64,000 bases of DNA, from assembly GCA_018806985.1 (NCBI GenBank), contig JADANN010000061.1, positions 1 through 64,000 on the forward strand, in the 5' to 3' direction. Below, in pieces: positions 13,011 through 38,590 of this stretch. The position numbers and the translations under genes are program-made. Numbering within the stretch: the first letter of the stretch is position 1; each line of letters begins with the position of its first letter. The notes below the pieces were generated by a model that saw nothing but the letters and a program-made list of their open reading frames with translations, did not search any database and was not told the origin of the DNA. Source of the DNA: Angiostrongylus vasorum. Lineage: Eukaryota; Nematoda; Chromadorea; Rhabditida; Metastrongylidae.

Positions 13011-14898
13011 CTTCGCTCTTCGTTTTCTCCTCACTCTGAACGACTTTAATACACATTACAGTTCGACGGTGAAAATCTTTGGCGAGATAATGGCTCTATG
13101 TCGAACACTAGTTCCTATTAAAACGATAGTGAGAAGATGGATGATCTATTTCGTTTTGCTTTTTATGTTGTTAACCATGACAGGCCGGTCTTCTTATCGA
13201 AAACGGTTAAATTATTTTCAAACATCTCAAAGGCTTTTCACAGTTCGCACAGATTAGGGATAGGGAAGAAGCGGTAGCTCCGTCGAAATTCAGTCACCGC
13301 ACCTATAATTTAGATGTTCTCCATATAACAGCAGCCCACCCAAAACCCTCTTTGCTCATCTGAATGAGCTTAACTCCTATAGTTTTGTTTAGAATGTACG
13401 ATATGACGATAATAGTGAAGGACGCAAGGTAGCTATGTTCAGTCTGCGATTCTTTCCTTTCTTGGATACACATGTTGTCAAGTGTGAATGCAGTTCGTAA
13501 CCCCAGATTTGTACATTATTCCGATAGAAACTGATCTGATAGGGCCAAACTATCTGATCGTATCCGCTCACTACCGGGTTATAGTTTATAGTGTACAATG
13601 AAAACATAAACACGCATGCACATTCGTTAGAATTTCTCATGCACCCTTCGTTTTGCTAACGACAACGGTGTGTTTCCCACAAGAATCAAGAAGACGGAGA
13701 CGATGAGCTGAACAAGTGCAGGAAATACGTAGGATTCAGATATGAGAAGGGGTACTAAGCTACAGAAAAAGATAGGAGATTGGGAAAGATTCAGCTCTTG
13801 ACTACGTGAAGAAAATCGATGTGTAGTAGTCATGAAGTTTTCTGTACTGCATTACTTGGTCCTCCAGTGCAGTGTTGTGTTACGGTGCGAAGATTCCAGG
13901 GAGCCACAAATCTGTCAATATTGCTGGAATCGTTATCCATATTTCTTTCGAGTTACCGCATATATCCGTCATCTGTTGTAGGCCCTTACGTACAGTCCAA
14001 TTTGAAGTGAATCTCAATATAACATCTACGTTCTTATCACTTAGTCGCCATTACTGCCAGCTGGTTTCTACTCGTTCAGGAATCGCGCATAACGTCATAG
14101 TTCCTTTCCATGGTCGTTCTCTGAATCGCATCAGTATCTCGTCTACATTCATTACAACATACTGTAGTTCTCGTAGTTCGTTGATTCATAGGCGTCGACA
14201 TTACAACAACATTAGCTCGTTTTGTTAAAAATCTGAACAAGAAAAAATAGGACATCGTACTAACCACGTCAAGTAGTGTTGGCCATACCTCTCCCATTTG
14301 ATTCACAGGTCTTTGATAAATATGAAGACGTCATGGAATAACCAGGATGTGGAGAGATTGGCGGTGACCTTGGGTTTGCTGTTCCATGATGTGGTAGAGG
14401 TTGGCAGTGAACTTGGGTTTGATACCTTCTTCACAACAACGTCATATTGTTGTAGGTTTCACAGCGGTTCTTTGTCAAGTTTAACCTCAATCCCGAATCC
14501 TTGTTGGCTTGAACTTGTTCCTTGAATAGAGGTGTTAGGAACAGATCCGTTTCTGGTACAACTCATTTTCATTGTGTTATTAGTTTTGGGCGTGATTTTT
14601 ACTCATAATTTCAATTAAAGTGCGCAACACAACGGCTCTTTAAACTTTTATTGATAAGTAAGACTTTATACTAACATATGGTTAGTGCCAATGATGCCGT
14701 TCGGAAATCCATAATAGCTAGGTTTGACTTCTGCTTGCCAATCTTCGTTTGCTGTACTGGCTACTCCTCAGGCATTAACATCGCGGTACAGTAGGCTACA
14801 CCTTCTACTTCAGAAGATGATTCAGATATTTCATTCAAAATAGCTTAGTGACTTAAATATTTACAACCAAAGCGAATCCGTCTTATAGGGTAATAAGA
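13011..14898. other. No confidently recognised feature
   Basis: Holds several 60-120 codon frames on both strands (for example 13872-14228 plus and 14076-14306 minus) that overlap each other. None has a domain I recognise. A decayed retroelement is possible. Confidence 0.4.
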
Positions 14899-15165
14899 AG
14901 ATAAATCTCTTGGCTTTGATCAATCCCTGAGGGATGCGCCATGCATTCGACTTCATTAAGCATTGTTTGAGGTGATCGAATGCATATCTGGCCTTTACAA
15001 TGACTCGGGTGGGATACTGTAGTATCGAAGCAGTGCTGCTATCCTCCCAGACAAGTCTGGTACTAATTTACCGACCGCAGAGGGATGGAATGCTTGGTGA
15101 GCCACGGGCGCAGGGATCGATCTCGTGTGTATTGCAGGCCGCCGATCACTGCGCCACACGCGCCA
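14899..15165 (-). repeat. SINE-B copy
   Basis: Minus-oriented: tail side TTTGATCAATCCCTGAGGGA at the left, head side GCGCCACACGCGCC at the right, full-length body. Confidence 0.85.
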
Positions 15166-15412
15166 CCTAGAGAGTAGACATCGTTAATGGTTGACTGTAT
15201 GTTTTATGTAACATTGTAACATCATAATCATTGATAAAGCGATACCATTCTTGCCTACCATCCACTGGTTATATCGGATTCGTTTGTGTCTAAGTCACTC
15301 GTTTCTTAGCCATACTTTTTTTACAGTGTTTGACACTCACAATATCATTTCTTAAGCAACTGGTCGGGACAAGGCAGCCTCTACAATTTCGTAAGTGAAC
15401 AATATGACACTT

Positions 15413-15795
15413 ACTTACTGCTTGGATACTTGGATGGCCCGTCTTCACTGGTTGTGCGGGTCCAGCATAATTTCCACTTTTTCGGAATTTTGATGGTTTA
15501 GCCATTGTGGTTCCCTGAAGTCCCGAGGTCGGCCTAGTCAAAGTGTGGCCCAAGTTGTCAGCACCACAGGTAGTCCTAGTGGATCAGAGGGAGATTTGCC
15601 ACCATGCGAATAGTTTGATAGCAGGACGATGGAGTATCCTGGTATTGGTTTACTCTTAGCTGGGCTTCCTAATGGACACGTCGGACTCCCTCTCAGCTTG
15701 GAAGACCCTACCGTGGGGATGAATGCCTGTATATCGCAGCCCAACACTCAGGAACACCTCCAACCCACGATGAGGCGGTGAACCGTTGGAAGGAA
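15413..15795 (+). repeat. SINE-A copy
   Basis: Begins CTTGGATACTTGGATGGCCC and ends GATGAGGCGGTGAACCGTTG, full length. It matches the copies at 18.6, 23.4, 25.1 and 31.3 kb. Confidence 0.85.
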
Positions 15796-22545
<6,750 letters not shown>

Positions 22546-23407
22546 GCATTGGTTGGAGTTTAATACATTTTCCTGATAAGGAATTACCTAACTGTCCTTT
22601 CTTGTGTTAAAGTTTACATGCTCAGTTCAGTACTATTGTTGCCACTTAACAAACGGAAAATGCATCCTGTTTCACTTAATGCGAAAGTGTGAGTCTTAAA
22701 TAGCCCCTATGATTACTTTTACAGCGGACATTACGGGCTTAGTGTAGCTCACACGTTCCTAGATAGCTTTTTTTAGGTAGGATCGATCGTTTTTTTTTCC
22801 AAAGTTGACTTATCTACATTCACTTTCATCTTGATATTCATGCCTCTTTACTACTCGAAGTTAAGTTTGTTACAAACTATAAACTAGGATAGTTTCTCGC
22901 GTTTATGCGCTTTTATAAGCTTTTCTATAGACCTTTTGGAATGTGCATCTTCGTTGACTTTGTCAAGAGATTCAGTCGAGTGCTGTGCATTTTCTCATTT
23001 TCACATGATTTCGACATCACATATTGTGCAAATCTTAGCACTTCTTTGAATTCACTTCGTTTCCTGGCATCCATATTCCACTAAACTTTCAGGTTTTCTC
23101 GGTTCGTCCGTCTACTGGTTAAGAATTTTCAATCCTTTTTTCCTATGAATGTCGTTGCATGCTGGCTGATTCCATGTAATTTAGGCTTTTGTTAATTTTA
23201 CACGGATATTGCGTACGCCCTCTCTACGACTTATTTTATAAACTTTTACACGTAGTCAAGAAATTTTTTGGTTTCATCTTAAAACAATCTAAGCTGGAGT
23301 GGCTAAACGTGTGTGGAAGGAAGGGTGCAATTTACACTTGTTAGTTCCTGTAACAAATGTAAAGTAGCACTTATTAGATCGTTTATGTCCGTGGACTTAT
23401 TTATTTT
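22546..23407. other. PFKFB downstream / intergenic
   Basis: AT-rich. It may contain the PFKFB 3'UTR and possibly one more coding exon, but I see no clear exon or polyadenylation signal I would stand on. Confidence 0.45.
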
Positions 23408-23778
23408 CTTGGATACTTGGATGGCCCGTCTTCACCTGTTGTGCGGGGTGCAGCACAACTCCATTCTCCGGAGGTTTACTGGTTTAGCCATTTTGGTTCC
23501 TTGGAGTCCAGAGGGCAGCCTCACCAAAGTCTGCCCCAGGTCTTCACCACCACTTGCAGTCGCCGCCCTTGTGGATCAGAGGGAGATTTGCCACCATGCG
23601 ACTTGTTTGATGGAAGGACGGTAGTGGATCCTGGTCTTTGTTTGCTCTTAGCTGGGCTTCCTATTGGAAACGCCGGACTCCCCAGCTTGGGAGACCTTGC
23701 TGGGTGGATGAATCCCTCCGCTACACATCGCAGCCCTACACCCAGGAACAGCTCCCAGCGGGAAACCGTTGGGAGGTG
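23408..23778 (+). repeat. SINE-A copy between PFKFB and mtm-1
   Basis: Begins TTGGATACTTGGATGGCCCG and ends near GCGGGAAACCGTTGGGAGG. Plus-oriented. Its 200-400 bp frames are shared with other SINE-A copies and are not genes. Confidence 0.88.
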
Positions 23779-24189
23779 TCCATGGGCTGCTCTATGTGTA
23801 ACTTTCGCTCACATTTCACTTTGAATTGGTAGAAGGACGCGGTAAACACGGTAGTATGGTTCCCTTTTTGTTATTTTGAGCACTATCACACTTTTCAGTT
23901 CAATTTCTTTCTATTTTCTCCTCCTGTTGTATTATGTTTAGCTTCTGTAGAATTACCAACTCGATGTGTAGTTTTCTGCTCTTTGTTCACATGTCAATCA
24001 AATTGACGATATTTTGGAATAATTTCTCAGTCCAACGGCATACCCACGTGCCATTCTATTCGTTTTTTTTATTTTTTATTTTATACAACCCGTATTTGTA
24101 TCTACTTTACGGGTCCCAACGATTCCTTTCGACTCGTTCCCCCACATTCTCTATCCGTGAATTATTGCATGTGGACGCATCTGCTGCTT

Positions 24190-24402
24190 GAGTCCATGAA
24201 ACCAGTCATTTCGTGGAAAATCTCTTCTTGATCTACAGGGGCAGCGAATGCCTGTGGTGGTGACGACCTGGGGCAGACTTTGGTCAGGCTGTCCTCGGGA
24301 CGCCAGAGAACCACAGTGGCTAAACCAGCAATTCTGTTGAGAATGGAAATTATGCTGGGGCCCGTAAAACCAGTGAAGACGGGCCATCCAAGTATCCAAG
24401 TG
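24190..24402 (-). repeat. SINE-A, truncated minus copy
   Basis: Minus orientation: core TGGGGCAGACTTTGGTCAGG through ACGGGCCATCCAAGTATCCA. The 3' half of the element is missing. Confidence 0.8.
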
Positions 24403-24959
24403 GGGAAACTTTTTTCTTTCGTTTTTTTTTCTATGACTTTGAGACTTCTATCTCTAACAGGAGGGTGTTGAACAAGCGGGATTTGGTCCAGCAGAACATG
24501 ATTTGTCATCGAATCCGTCGTTGATATTGGTGGCTGCTGCTGTTGTTTTGGTTTTCAGATTCATAATTTGTGGCAGAAATTTAATCTAATTATTGGAAAA
24601 CCATCGAATTCGACCGAAAAACTCTCAGCGTCATACGTGCGCCAGGAAGCGAAGATTGGTCATTAACGTGTTGAAAAGCGAAGCTGAAATGTCACACCTT
24701 TTATGCTGAATTATCACTGTAAAGACCCGTTTTCTGAGTTTCCGAATATGTTTTGGTAGCCATTATTATTATAACTCGGCAGTAACGCAGCTTCAGAAAG
24801 TCGTAATAACGTACTAACATTTAATATCCAATCGATGATTGCTTAGAGGTAAAATTAATATCCTTGTTCAGTGGGAAGAGGACAATGGGGTGGGCTTCTG
24901 CCACTCACCGTGGTAGGTCGATACTTCTTGTTTTGTGAAGTGTAAATACCGAACAGTGT

Positions 24960-25130
24960 TCTAACTTTTAGTTTATGCCTATTCCTTTTCCATGACACTG
25001 TATGATGAATACGACCACAGGCATGTCAAAATATGAGCAAAACCCGGCCCTCTGATGGGCTTCCAACCCACCACTACCCTTACCTGAGGCTCACTTGCTA
25101 TCTACCACACCAACCGATGCATTTGATTTG
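24960..25130 (-). repeat. SINE-E left half of a split foldback
   Basis: Reversed tail (CCTATTCCTTTTCCATGACA) and reversed tRNA-like head (TTCCAACCCACCACTACCC, CTGAGGCTCACTTGCTATC). Its partner half starts after the SINE-A insertion at 25141-25524. Confidence 0.7.
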
Positions 25131-25140
25131 TCTTTCCATA

Positions 25141-25524
25141 CTTGACACACTTGACACTTGAGTGGCCCATCCTTACTGGTTTTGCGGTCCCCAGCATATT
25201 CTCCATTTTTCGGAGATTTGCTGGTTAAGCCATTGTGGTTCCCTGGAATCCCGAGGTCAGCCTGGCCAAGGTCTGCCCCAGGTCTTTACCGCCACAGGCA
25301 GTCGCAGCCCTTGTGGATCAGAGGGAGATTTGCCACCATGCGACTTTGATACCAGGGCGGTGGTGGATCCTGGTATTTGTTTACTCTTAGCTAGGCTTCC
25401 TGATGGAAACGCCGGACTCCTCAGCTTGGGAGACCCTGCCACGGAATGAATCCCCCGCTGTACATCGCAGTCCGATACCCAGGAACACCTCCCAGCCACG
25501 ATGAGGCGGTAAACCGTTAGGAGA
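25141..25524 (+). repeat. SINE-A inserted in a SINE-E foldback, with TSD
   Basis: Flanked by TCTTTCCATA at 25131-25140 and 25525-25534 (10 bp). Full-length plus copy ending GGCGGTAAACCGTTAGGAGA. Confidence 0.9.
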
Positions 25525-25534
25525 TCTTTCCATA

Positions 25535-25830
25535 AGCCATGTTTATTACTCTGTCGGTGCTAGCAGCAGTATTCGACGGGACTGATTTGGGGAGAATGCA
25601 ATGGCGTTGAACCCAGTTAAGCTGATACTGCACTTGGTCAAATGCCGATTTTCCTCCTCAGATCATTGCCGTTGAGGATAATTGCTGGTATCATCGATGG
25701 AGTGAAAAACATGTCTGAGAGAAAGGTAACATAAGGGCCTCAGTTGGCGTAGGGTATAGCACAGGAGCCACCGGTGAGGGTAATCGCACAACCGAAGCCC
25801 ACCCAGGATTTCGAATTTTGTTTATATCAC
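25535..25830 (+). repeat. SINE-D/E right half of the split foldback
   Basis: Contains a palindromic centre (GTTGAACCCAGTTAAGCTGA, then TCAAATGCCGATTTTCC) and a direct head CCTCAGTTGGCGTAGGGTAT with GCACAACCGAAGCCCACC. With 24960-25130 it makes a double-headed inverted element. Confidence 0.65.
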
Positions 25831-26584
25831 GTCGTGGTTTTGCACATGTTTGCTTCCATCCATAACTTTATGAACCTAATCTATCTGTCTGTTTGTCTCG
25901 TAGAAGGTTAAAGCATGATTAATAGGAATTCTATGTCTTGTGCATGCATGTTTCCTTATGTCAGCTTAACGACATGGAAGTTCATTCATGAGACTTATTT
26001 CAGAGCAGCAGTGATCCGGTAGCGGGCATGACGAACACCCGATTGGTATCAGTTTCGACACCTCTTACTTCTTAATGTTGCAGTGTTTGCTTGGATCACC
26101 TTTACTAGCGAATTCTACTAGGCATATGGCTGCAGTGTAATCTTGTTTTTTTGATATTTAAGATTAAAGCCTTACGTATTGAAGTGATCAATGGCTAACA
26201 TTGTTTAATTTGGTCGCCCTTTTAGCTTGTATCTTACTATTACAATGGTATTTGTACATACTACGCTTACTTGGGATTTAGAAGATTTACAATAAGTTTT
26301 CCTTTACCTCATCTGCTGCGTGTTTACAGTGTGCCATGAAATAAAGAGTTTTCCTCATTTTAGTCAGTATCGTACTTGTTGTTGCTTTACAGCAATACTG
26401 GTGAATTGAACAGCATTCTTGTCTTTTGAAAATGTTGAAGTGGTATTTTAGCTGTTTACCTAAGATGTCTCTGTACGAATCGCTGTAGTTAAGATGTCAG
26501 AGGAATGGGTAAGACATTGGTTGAGAGATCTCAATTCCTTTTCTTTACCGTCCATCACATTTCTAGTCTGGTTGTTTCAAGGGT
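25831..26584. other. mtm-1 upstream region
   Basis: AT-rich sequence directly before the first mtm-1 exon. I see no clear promoter element. GTTTCAAG just before the ATG could be a splice acceptor (cis or spliced-leader). Confidence 0.4.
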
Positions 26585-32581
<5,997 letters not shown>

Positions 32582-32774
32582 GCATCGAGTAACGACAGGT
32601 GCTGTGATAATGAATCTCCCGTTCAATGATGAAAGCCTATAAAAGCTACGGAGAGTAGGCAACTGTTTCATTTAGAACACCGGTCTTGGCCCTTCTGAAG
32701 AATCTCTTCTCCATATAACGCATTTCGCGTTGTTATTTAACCTCTATTGTTCCGTTCAAGAGAAAACGGTGCTG

Positions 32775-32780
32775 AATAAA
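32775..32780 (+). terminator. mtm-1 polyadenylation signal AATAAA
   Basis: Canonical AATAAA 194 bp past the mtm-1 stop, implying a 3'UTR of about 210-220 nt. Confidence 0.55.
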
Positions 32781-32799
32781 ATTACCATGTTTTCTGTCC

Positions 32800-33211
32800 G
32801 GAAGGTGCATTGCCTTCAAGCCTAAAAACAACATGGTTTCACCCATGAAGGTTGAACGTGTACAAGAATAACAAATATTGTGTTGTAAGTAGTACGGCAC
32901 ACTGTTGAGTTGAGTTGTACTCAAACATGGGTCTAATTGAGTGTCTAGTTAAAGTTTAAGGAAATTCGGTGTGACATCATGTGCGTTTTGGTCTGGGTGT
33001 TCAAAGTAATTATAAAGACATACATAGATGAAGACTTTGTAGAAGTCACTAAAATGTATCAGTAGAATGTAGCAAGAAGTTCTAGTGTAGAGTTGTTTAT
33101 AGATGCAGATTAAATTGAGTTTCAAAAGAATGGTGAATGCCATGAGTGATTAATGTGTCCCGGGGCATCATGCTTTCTTGGTGTCCTTGTTGAAGGAACG
33201 AAGTGTACATT
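32800..33211. other. No recognised feature
   Basis: AT-rich intergenic sequence after mtm-1. Confidence 0.5.
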
Positions 33212-33550
33212 TATTTTTTTTTATTTGACCCTTCTTCACGTCTGCTGTGCGGATCGCAGCACTTCTCACACTCACTTCGTCTCCCTGCATCCAGTGTCCA
33301 CGAAGATCCTCCAACTTTTACGCTTAAATGTAGTAGAATGCTGGTTGACCAATTCTCACTGGAGTCCTGGGATAACCGAGCTGGAGCGTTCCCAATTGGA
33401 TTACAGAGAGTGATTTTTCTCCAAACAAGTCCGCTACCAATTTCCTGACCCTGGAGGCATTACAGGCTTGATTGGGCCGGAGCAGAATCGAACTAGCAAC
33501 ATGCTCGCGATAATGGGCATGACTACCACTGTGTTATCCGCTCCCTACTG
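33212..33550 (-). repeat. SINE-C copy
   Basis: Minus-oriented: T-rich tail side TTGACCCTTCTTCACGTC, body GATAACCGAGCTGGAGCGTT, and a reversed head (CACTGTGTTATCCGCTCCC) at the right. Confidence 0.82.
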
Positions 33551-34867
33551 CCACAGTAGGTTCCACAAATTCATCACTTAGATTATTTTTGCGCATTTCC
33601 AAATTTTTTTTCTTTTGATGAGCAGGTAATATGGTGTGGTGTGGAGTCTCTGAAATTTATCCTGGAGCAGTGAGATTTCTCTAATATCCTTATGTGGAAC
33701 TATCGTATTCTGTTCTAATGCACAGAGAAGTCGTCGCGGATCTTGAAAAACAGTGCTTTAGGGCGCTGATTTCATTTCGGATTCTTCCAAACTACTTAGA
33801 TCGTTAATGGTAGTTACATGCTCTATTTTTCAATCTTTTCATATATCCTGTTCGTACTTGTCATAACTTGTAATAGTTGGTTAAAAATGATTTTGTCGAA
33901 AAAGTTTGGAAATAACGCTGGCAAACATACCCTTAATGTCAGTATCGACGTCTCGCTTATGACTTTTTCCTGCTCTTCGTTTTCAGCTCATTATGTATTT
34001 TCCTGGACACTTTTTTTGGTGCCACGAATTGGCGAAAGGATTACAGTACCTAGAAAGTCAGATGAATTCACCGTATAAACGACAATAATGTTGCTTTGAA
34101 GCGCAAATATTGTCGATCAAATATCCCGTCTTTTTGTTTTCGTGTGAAAAGATTGCTTTTATTATTTCTCTCCACTACTGCCCTCTGATGACTCGAATCA
34201 CATTTTTGGAAGTTCTGTGTCATGAATTTGATTGTCAACACCTGGGGTCCGACATGAGTTCATCTCCACTCACACGGCGCGAAAATGACGCTCGGTTTCA
34301 ATCTCATATTCGGAAGGATGGGGGTGGCTCGGAGCTTTTGGTTTGTTGTCGAACCAGCACCGAACTTATGATGAACGGCTACCACTCTATTACCGGTGAC
34401 TGTTTGCAGTTTTAAAAATATAGGTCTGATTTTCATATCTTTTGGAAATTCTTATTCTAAACAAGTTCAATCAAGTAATAGTTCTAAGAAACCACATTTA
34501 CTGTCAGTTGAGGCAAAGTCTATACTATAAACCGATCACGTTTTCAACTCTTGTTTTCTAATTATCGAAAAATTGCAGGTTGTTTGCAAAACACCAGCTT
34601 TCCTCCTTAAATATTAAATTGTGGGTTGTCCTAACGAAAATCCAATGCCCTCATTGAGACAGAACTCGGTATTCTCATTCCAAACTTTTGCTAGAAACAA
34701 ACCTATGCCAAGTGTCTTACCGTATCGAAAGGCACTTACTGGCAACCCATAGGCGTAATTGTGCGACAAACTTTGGAAATGGATATGTCTTTATATTATA
34801 ATACCACTCTACGTCTTCTTTTCGATGCTTTGTCGCTTTTGCAAGATTTCCGAACTGCAACGAAAAA
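33551..34867. other. No recognised gene
   Basis: Includes plus-strand frames at 33818-34078 and 34110-34415 without recognisable domains or convincing splice sites. Confidence 0.45.
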
Positions 34868-35150
34868 AGGATGAAGGATAAAGCTTTCGGCGTTGATCAA
34901 GGGGATCCTTGAGGGATGTGCTGTGCATTTGACTTCTCTAAGCATCGTTGGAGGTGATTGAATGCATATTTGACACTTACAGTGACTCGCAGTGACCTAC
35001 CGATGTATCGAGCCAGTGCTGCTATCCTCCCAGAAAAGTCTGGTACCAATTTACCGACCCCGGAGGGATGGAAGAGTTGGTGAGCCTTGGGCGCGGAAAT
35101 CGACCCCAAATGTACCGCAGGGCGCCCCCGTACACTGCCCCCACATGCTC
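34868..35150 (-). repeat. SINE-B copy
   Basis: Minus-oriented, GATAAAGCTTTCGGCGTTGA to head TGCCCCCACATGCTC. A short duplication (GATCAAGGGGATCC) interrupts the tail. Confidence 0.82.
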
Positions 35151-35459
35151 TGTTGAACTGCAACGAAAGTATCTAAGTATCTGTGAAGTAAAGCCATTTT
35201 CTGTTATTTTTTATCAAGCACACGGTTTCATATGGTTTGGTGAAATCCGTCAGAATGTGCACATGTAATCGAAGTCAACGATATTGACAAGAACTGTCAC
35301 TTACTTGTAATCTTCGCGAATAACGAACTTTTCTTTCATCGAGTATGGATTTCCATATATCCACGAAAGTAAGACAAAAGGACCAAAAAAAAGTGAAAAC
35401 TCAGGTAGTTGACTAGTTGAAATACTACGATTAATTTGAGAATTATAAATTTCAGTGAA

Positions 35460-35700
35460 GGTCGTTTGTAGCCCAGGGGTCAGAAGCTCCCTGAATATAT
35501 CCAGGGTCGTTGGTTTTATCGTGGACCGTGGTGTGCAAATCAACCAAGCATCCCTGCGATATAGGTATTACAAATTAGTAGTAGGCTTGTTTGGAAGGAT
35601 GAAAAACAGGTTTGGTACATTGGTAGACCACCGCAAATATAGACGAAAATTACATCTAATCAACGATCCTACAAACGGAGTCGGAGGCATATATCGTCTG
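35460..35700 (+). repeat. Highly diverged SINE-B-like sequence
   Basis: Reversed, it keeps GCGGTGGTCTACCAATGTAC and the spacing to GCAGGGATGCTTGGTTGA seen in SINE-B. A conserved 80-codon frame over it is therefore probably not a gene. Confidence 0.45.
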
Positions 35701-36314
35701 TGAGGATTTAATCAACACCGGATGAAGGTGAGAGATCCTTGATTTCTAGTCTGCTTTTGGGTTTAACAAAGTTACTGTAGATCTCTTTTGTACGAAGAAA
35801 GTAGCAATCAAGCAAACAGACTGTTGTTCCAAGTAGATAATTAAGAACTTCTCGACACCCTTTTTAACCTTGTCAACTAAGAATAGGTGCATCTTGACAA
35901 TAGGTTTCGGAATCATGGTGCGATTCATCGTCTGAAAGACACTGCGGATCGAGAAGAATGTGTTACCACTTGAAATATGAATTGATTTTTAACACTTGAG
36001 TGCTCTGTGTTTGTGATGAATCATGTTAATTCCAGACATACTTGATTTGAAGGGCATGTTAGTTAACCAGAGTTTCTTTTTGCTGGAGTTCCAGAAGCAG
36101 TACTAGTCCATTTTTTGGTCGTCAGCACACTAACTCATTTCCTTTTATGGATTGCGTATAGCAATGGTGCTGGAAGAAGTGTACAGCCAATTGGAGCTTG
36201 TAATTGCGTTCCAGCTACCCCGACCTTAAAACTGGGTAGTCAAGTCTTAAAATAGGCCGTAAACTAATTTGAAAATTACGATGTAAAGAGATTAACAACT
36301 AGATTCAGAGGTAC
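35701..36314. other. No recognised feature
   Basis: No repeat or exon that I can support. Confidence 0.5.
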
Positions 36315-36483
36315 ACAATGACCCACGGTGGCTCATCGATGCATCGCATCAGTGGTGCCATTCTCCCAGACAAGTCTGGTACTAATTGGCCGACTCCCAG
36401 GGTATAAGGCTTTGTGAGCCTGAGGTACGGGATCGAACCCATGGGCATTGGAAGGCACCTCTAGCCACGCTCTACACGCGCGG
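36315..36483 (-). repeat. SINE-B, head half
   Basis: CCCACGGTGGCTCATCGATG to ACGCTCTACACGCGC. The tail half is missing. Confidence 0.7.
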
Positions 36484-36660
36484 TGAAAAGTTGGATACAT
36501 ATGAAGCAATTTCTATAAATCAGCGGGAATGAGCTCTATGTAGCGAATAATTGGATTGGGAGACGGATCAAGGCAGAGTACGCAGAGCCGAAGCTGTTTT
36601 TTGCCTATGTAAATGGTGAAATGAAGAATTGAATTTTGCAACATTAACTAAGAAAGCATA

Positions 36661-37025
36661 GGGCGGATAGCACAGTGGTAGTGATGTCCGTCATTACGAG
36701 CATGGTGCTAGTTCCATTATGCTTCAGACCAACTAAGCCTCTAATCCCTCAGGGCTCGGGATATTAGTGCCGTACTTCTCTGGGAAGAAATCACTCCCTG
36801 CGATCCAGTTGGGAACGCTCCAGCCCGGCTGTCTCAGGACTCCAGGGAGAATTGCTCGACCAGCATTCCATAACATTCAAGATGAAATGAAAATCTTCAA
36901 GCAGCAACCGAAGCCACACGTAAAGTTGGAAGATCTTCGTGGACGATGGATGCGAGGAAACGAATCGGATGTGAGAAGTGCCAGGATCCGCACAGTAGAC
37001 GTGAAGACGGATCAAATAAAATAAC
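36661..37025 (+). repeat. SINE-C copy (best-preserved)
   Basis: Head GGGCGGATAGCACAGTGGTA and box-B-like TAGTTCCATTATGC, body through CTCCCTGCGATCCAGTTGGG and AACATTCAAGATGAAATG, 3' end GACGGATCAAATAAAATAA. A useful reference for the family. Confidence 0.88.
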
Positions 37026-37420
37026 CAAGAAGGCAATCAGGTGAGAAATGTAACAACGGTGCCTGAACTTATAGAATGATAAATATTAAAGCTGATCGTA
37101 TTCCTTGTGTTATGTAAGTACATTGGAACTTCAGTTCTCTAACTCGTGCAATCAGATAAAGTGTAGTAGAATGCTGTGTTGCATACAAGCTCGAAATTTG
37201 GCCACGAGTAATCCAGAGGCTGTACATTAGATAGGGTATGTTGTTTATATAGAAAGCACAGGTAACGTTGTTTTGACCTTTCTACGTTGTTTTCTGCAAT
37301 CCATATGGCACCGATTTTTATAACACATCAGAGAGGACGGAAACTGTAAACACTGAGCTCGGCAATTGTAAGAGCTATGGCTTAGATACAGAATGTTTTG
37401 CATAAAGGATAAAAAAGAAA
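37026..37420. other. No recognised feature
   Basis: Intergenic sequence without supportable features. Confidence 0.5.
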
Positions 37421-37690
37421 ATAAGCTCTCGGCGTTGATCAATACCTGAGGGATGCGTCATGCATTCGACTTCAATAAGTATCGTTGGAGGTGACTGAAT
37501 GCATATCCGGCCTTTGCAATGATTCGCGATGGCCCACCGATTATCGAGCCAGTGCCGGCACCATCTCAGACAAGTCTGGTAGCAACTCGCCGACCCCAGA
37601 CGGATGGAAGGCTTGGTGGGCCATGGGCGCGGTGATCGATTCCACGTGTGTGTCGCAGTGGCGCCTCCAGCATTTGCACGACATGCGCCC
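37421..37690 (-). repeat. SINE-B copy
   Basis: Minus-oriented, AAGCTCTCGGCGTTGATCAA to head TTGCACGACATGCGCCC. Confidence 0.85.
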
Positions 37691-38195
37691 TTTCTTCTCG
37701 TGTTTGTTTATGTTTTGCATACTACAGAGAATATTCCTCACCAGAGCCATCCAGTGCCTGTTACGGCTTGTAAGAAGATTTTGATAAATTGTGAATAGAT
37801 TGCTACCAGGCCGAACTCGCTTCAGTGATTTATTCCTAGACAGACAAAATGCAAATCTCGAACTCATTACGAGCTTAGCTAAGCTGACCAATAAAACCAC
37901 TGTTATACATCGCAGTTCGAAACCCAGAATGGTGCTACCGTTAGACTGCAATCCACTGAGGTAATAGATGTGCCAGAGAGCATCATCAAATAACGTATGT
38001 TTTCAGCCGTTTGCGAGCTCATTTGTCTCTTGATTAGGTATGAGGAGGTTTACAAACGTTAAACATCAACAATGGTGTTTGACAGGACGACAGGAATCCG
38101 CACACCTACCCTTCTTAATGAACATTCCTTCCTGCGGTCTATTATGTAGCAGAGGTGTTAGAATTTCAAGCACGTCCCAAAATGACACGTCTTCT

Positions 38196-38590
38196 CATCT
38201 ACAAGGATTTTTTTACACCCACGTCTTCGTATCTACAGTGCGGATCCCAACATTCCTTGCATTCGATTCGTTTGCTCGTACTTTTACGTTTTCTCGCACC
38301 TACTTCGTTTACTGCATCACCCAGAAAGCTCCGCGAAGTATCCGCATGTTGGTTCTATTGCTGGTTGAGGATTTTCATCTTCTTACTGGATTTCGTCGAA
38401 TGCTTGTCTAGTCGATTCTTTCTGGAATATCGGGATCGGATGTTCCCATGCGGTATAATGGGAGTTAGCGAGTACTTGGCAAGTCTGATACCAATTCTCA
38501 ACCTCCGAGGGCTGGAAGGATCAGTGCGTCCGGTGCGGGATGGAACTAGCACTGCGCTCTTAATTAACCGTATCACAACCTCTACATCAC
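38196..38590 (-). repeat. SINE-C copy, diverged
   Basis: Minus-oriented: TTTTTTTACACCCACGTCTT, TCGAATGCTTGTCTAGTCGA, CAACCTCCGAGGGCTGGAAG, in family order. Head at the right is weak. Confidence 0.7.

Noticed and set aside
23417..23824. A 135-codon frame conserved at 15.4, 25.1, 26.8, 31.3 and 43.6 kb
   Set aside because: Conservation comes from SINE-A copies in both orientations, with no common intact frame or start codon.
34110..34415. A 101-codon plus-strand gene
   Set aside because: No domain, no coding-like composition and no splice partners.
35301..35703. 80-codon frames on both strands
   Set aside because: They overlap a diverged SINE-B-like segment and each other.
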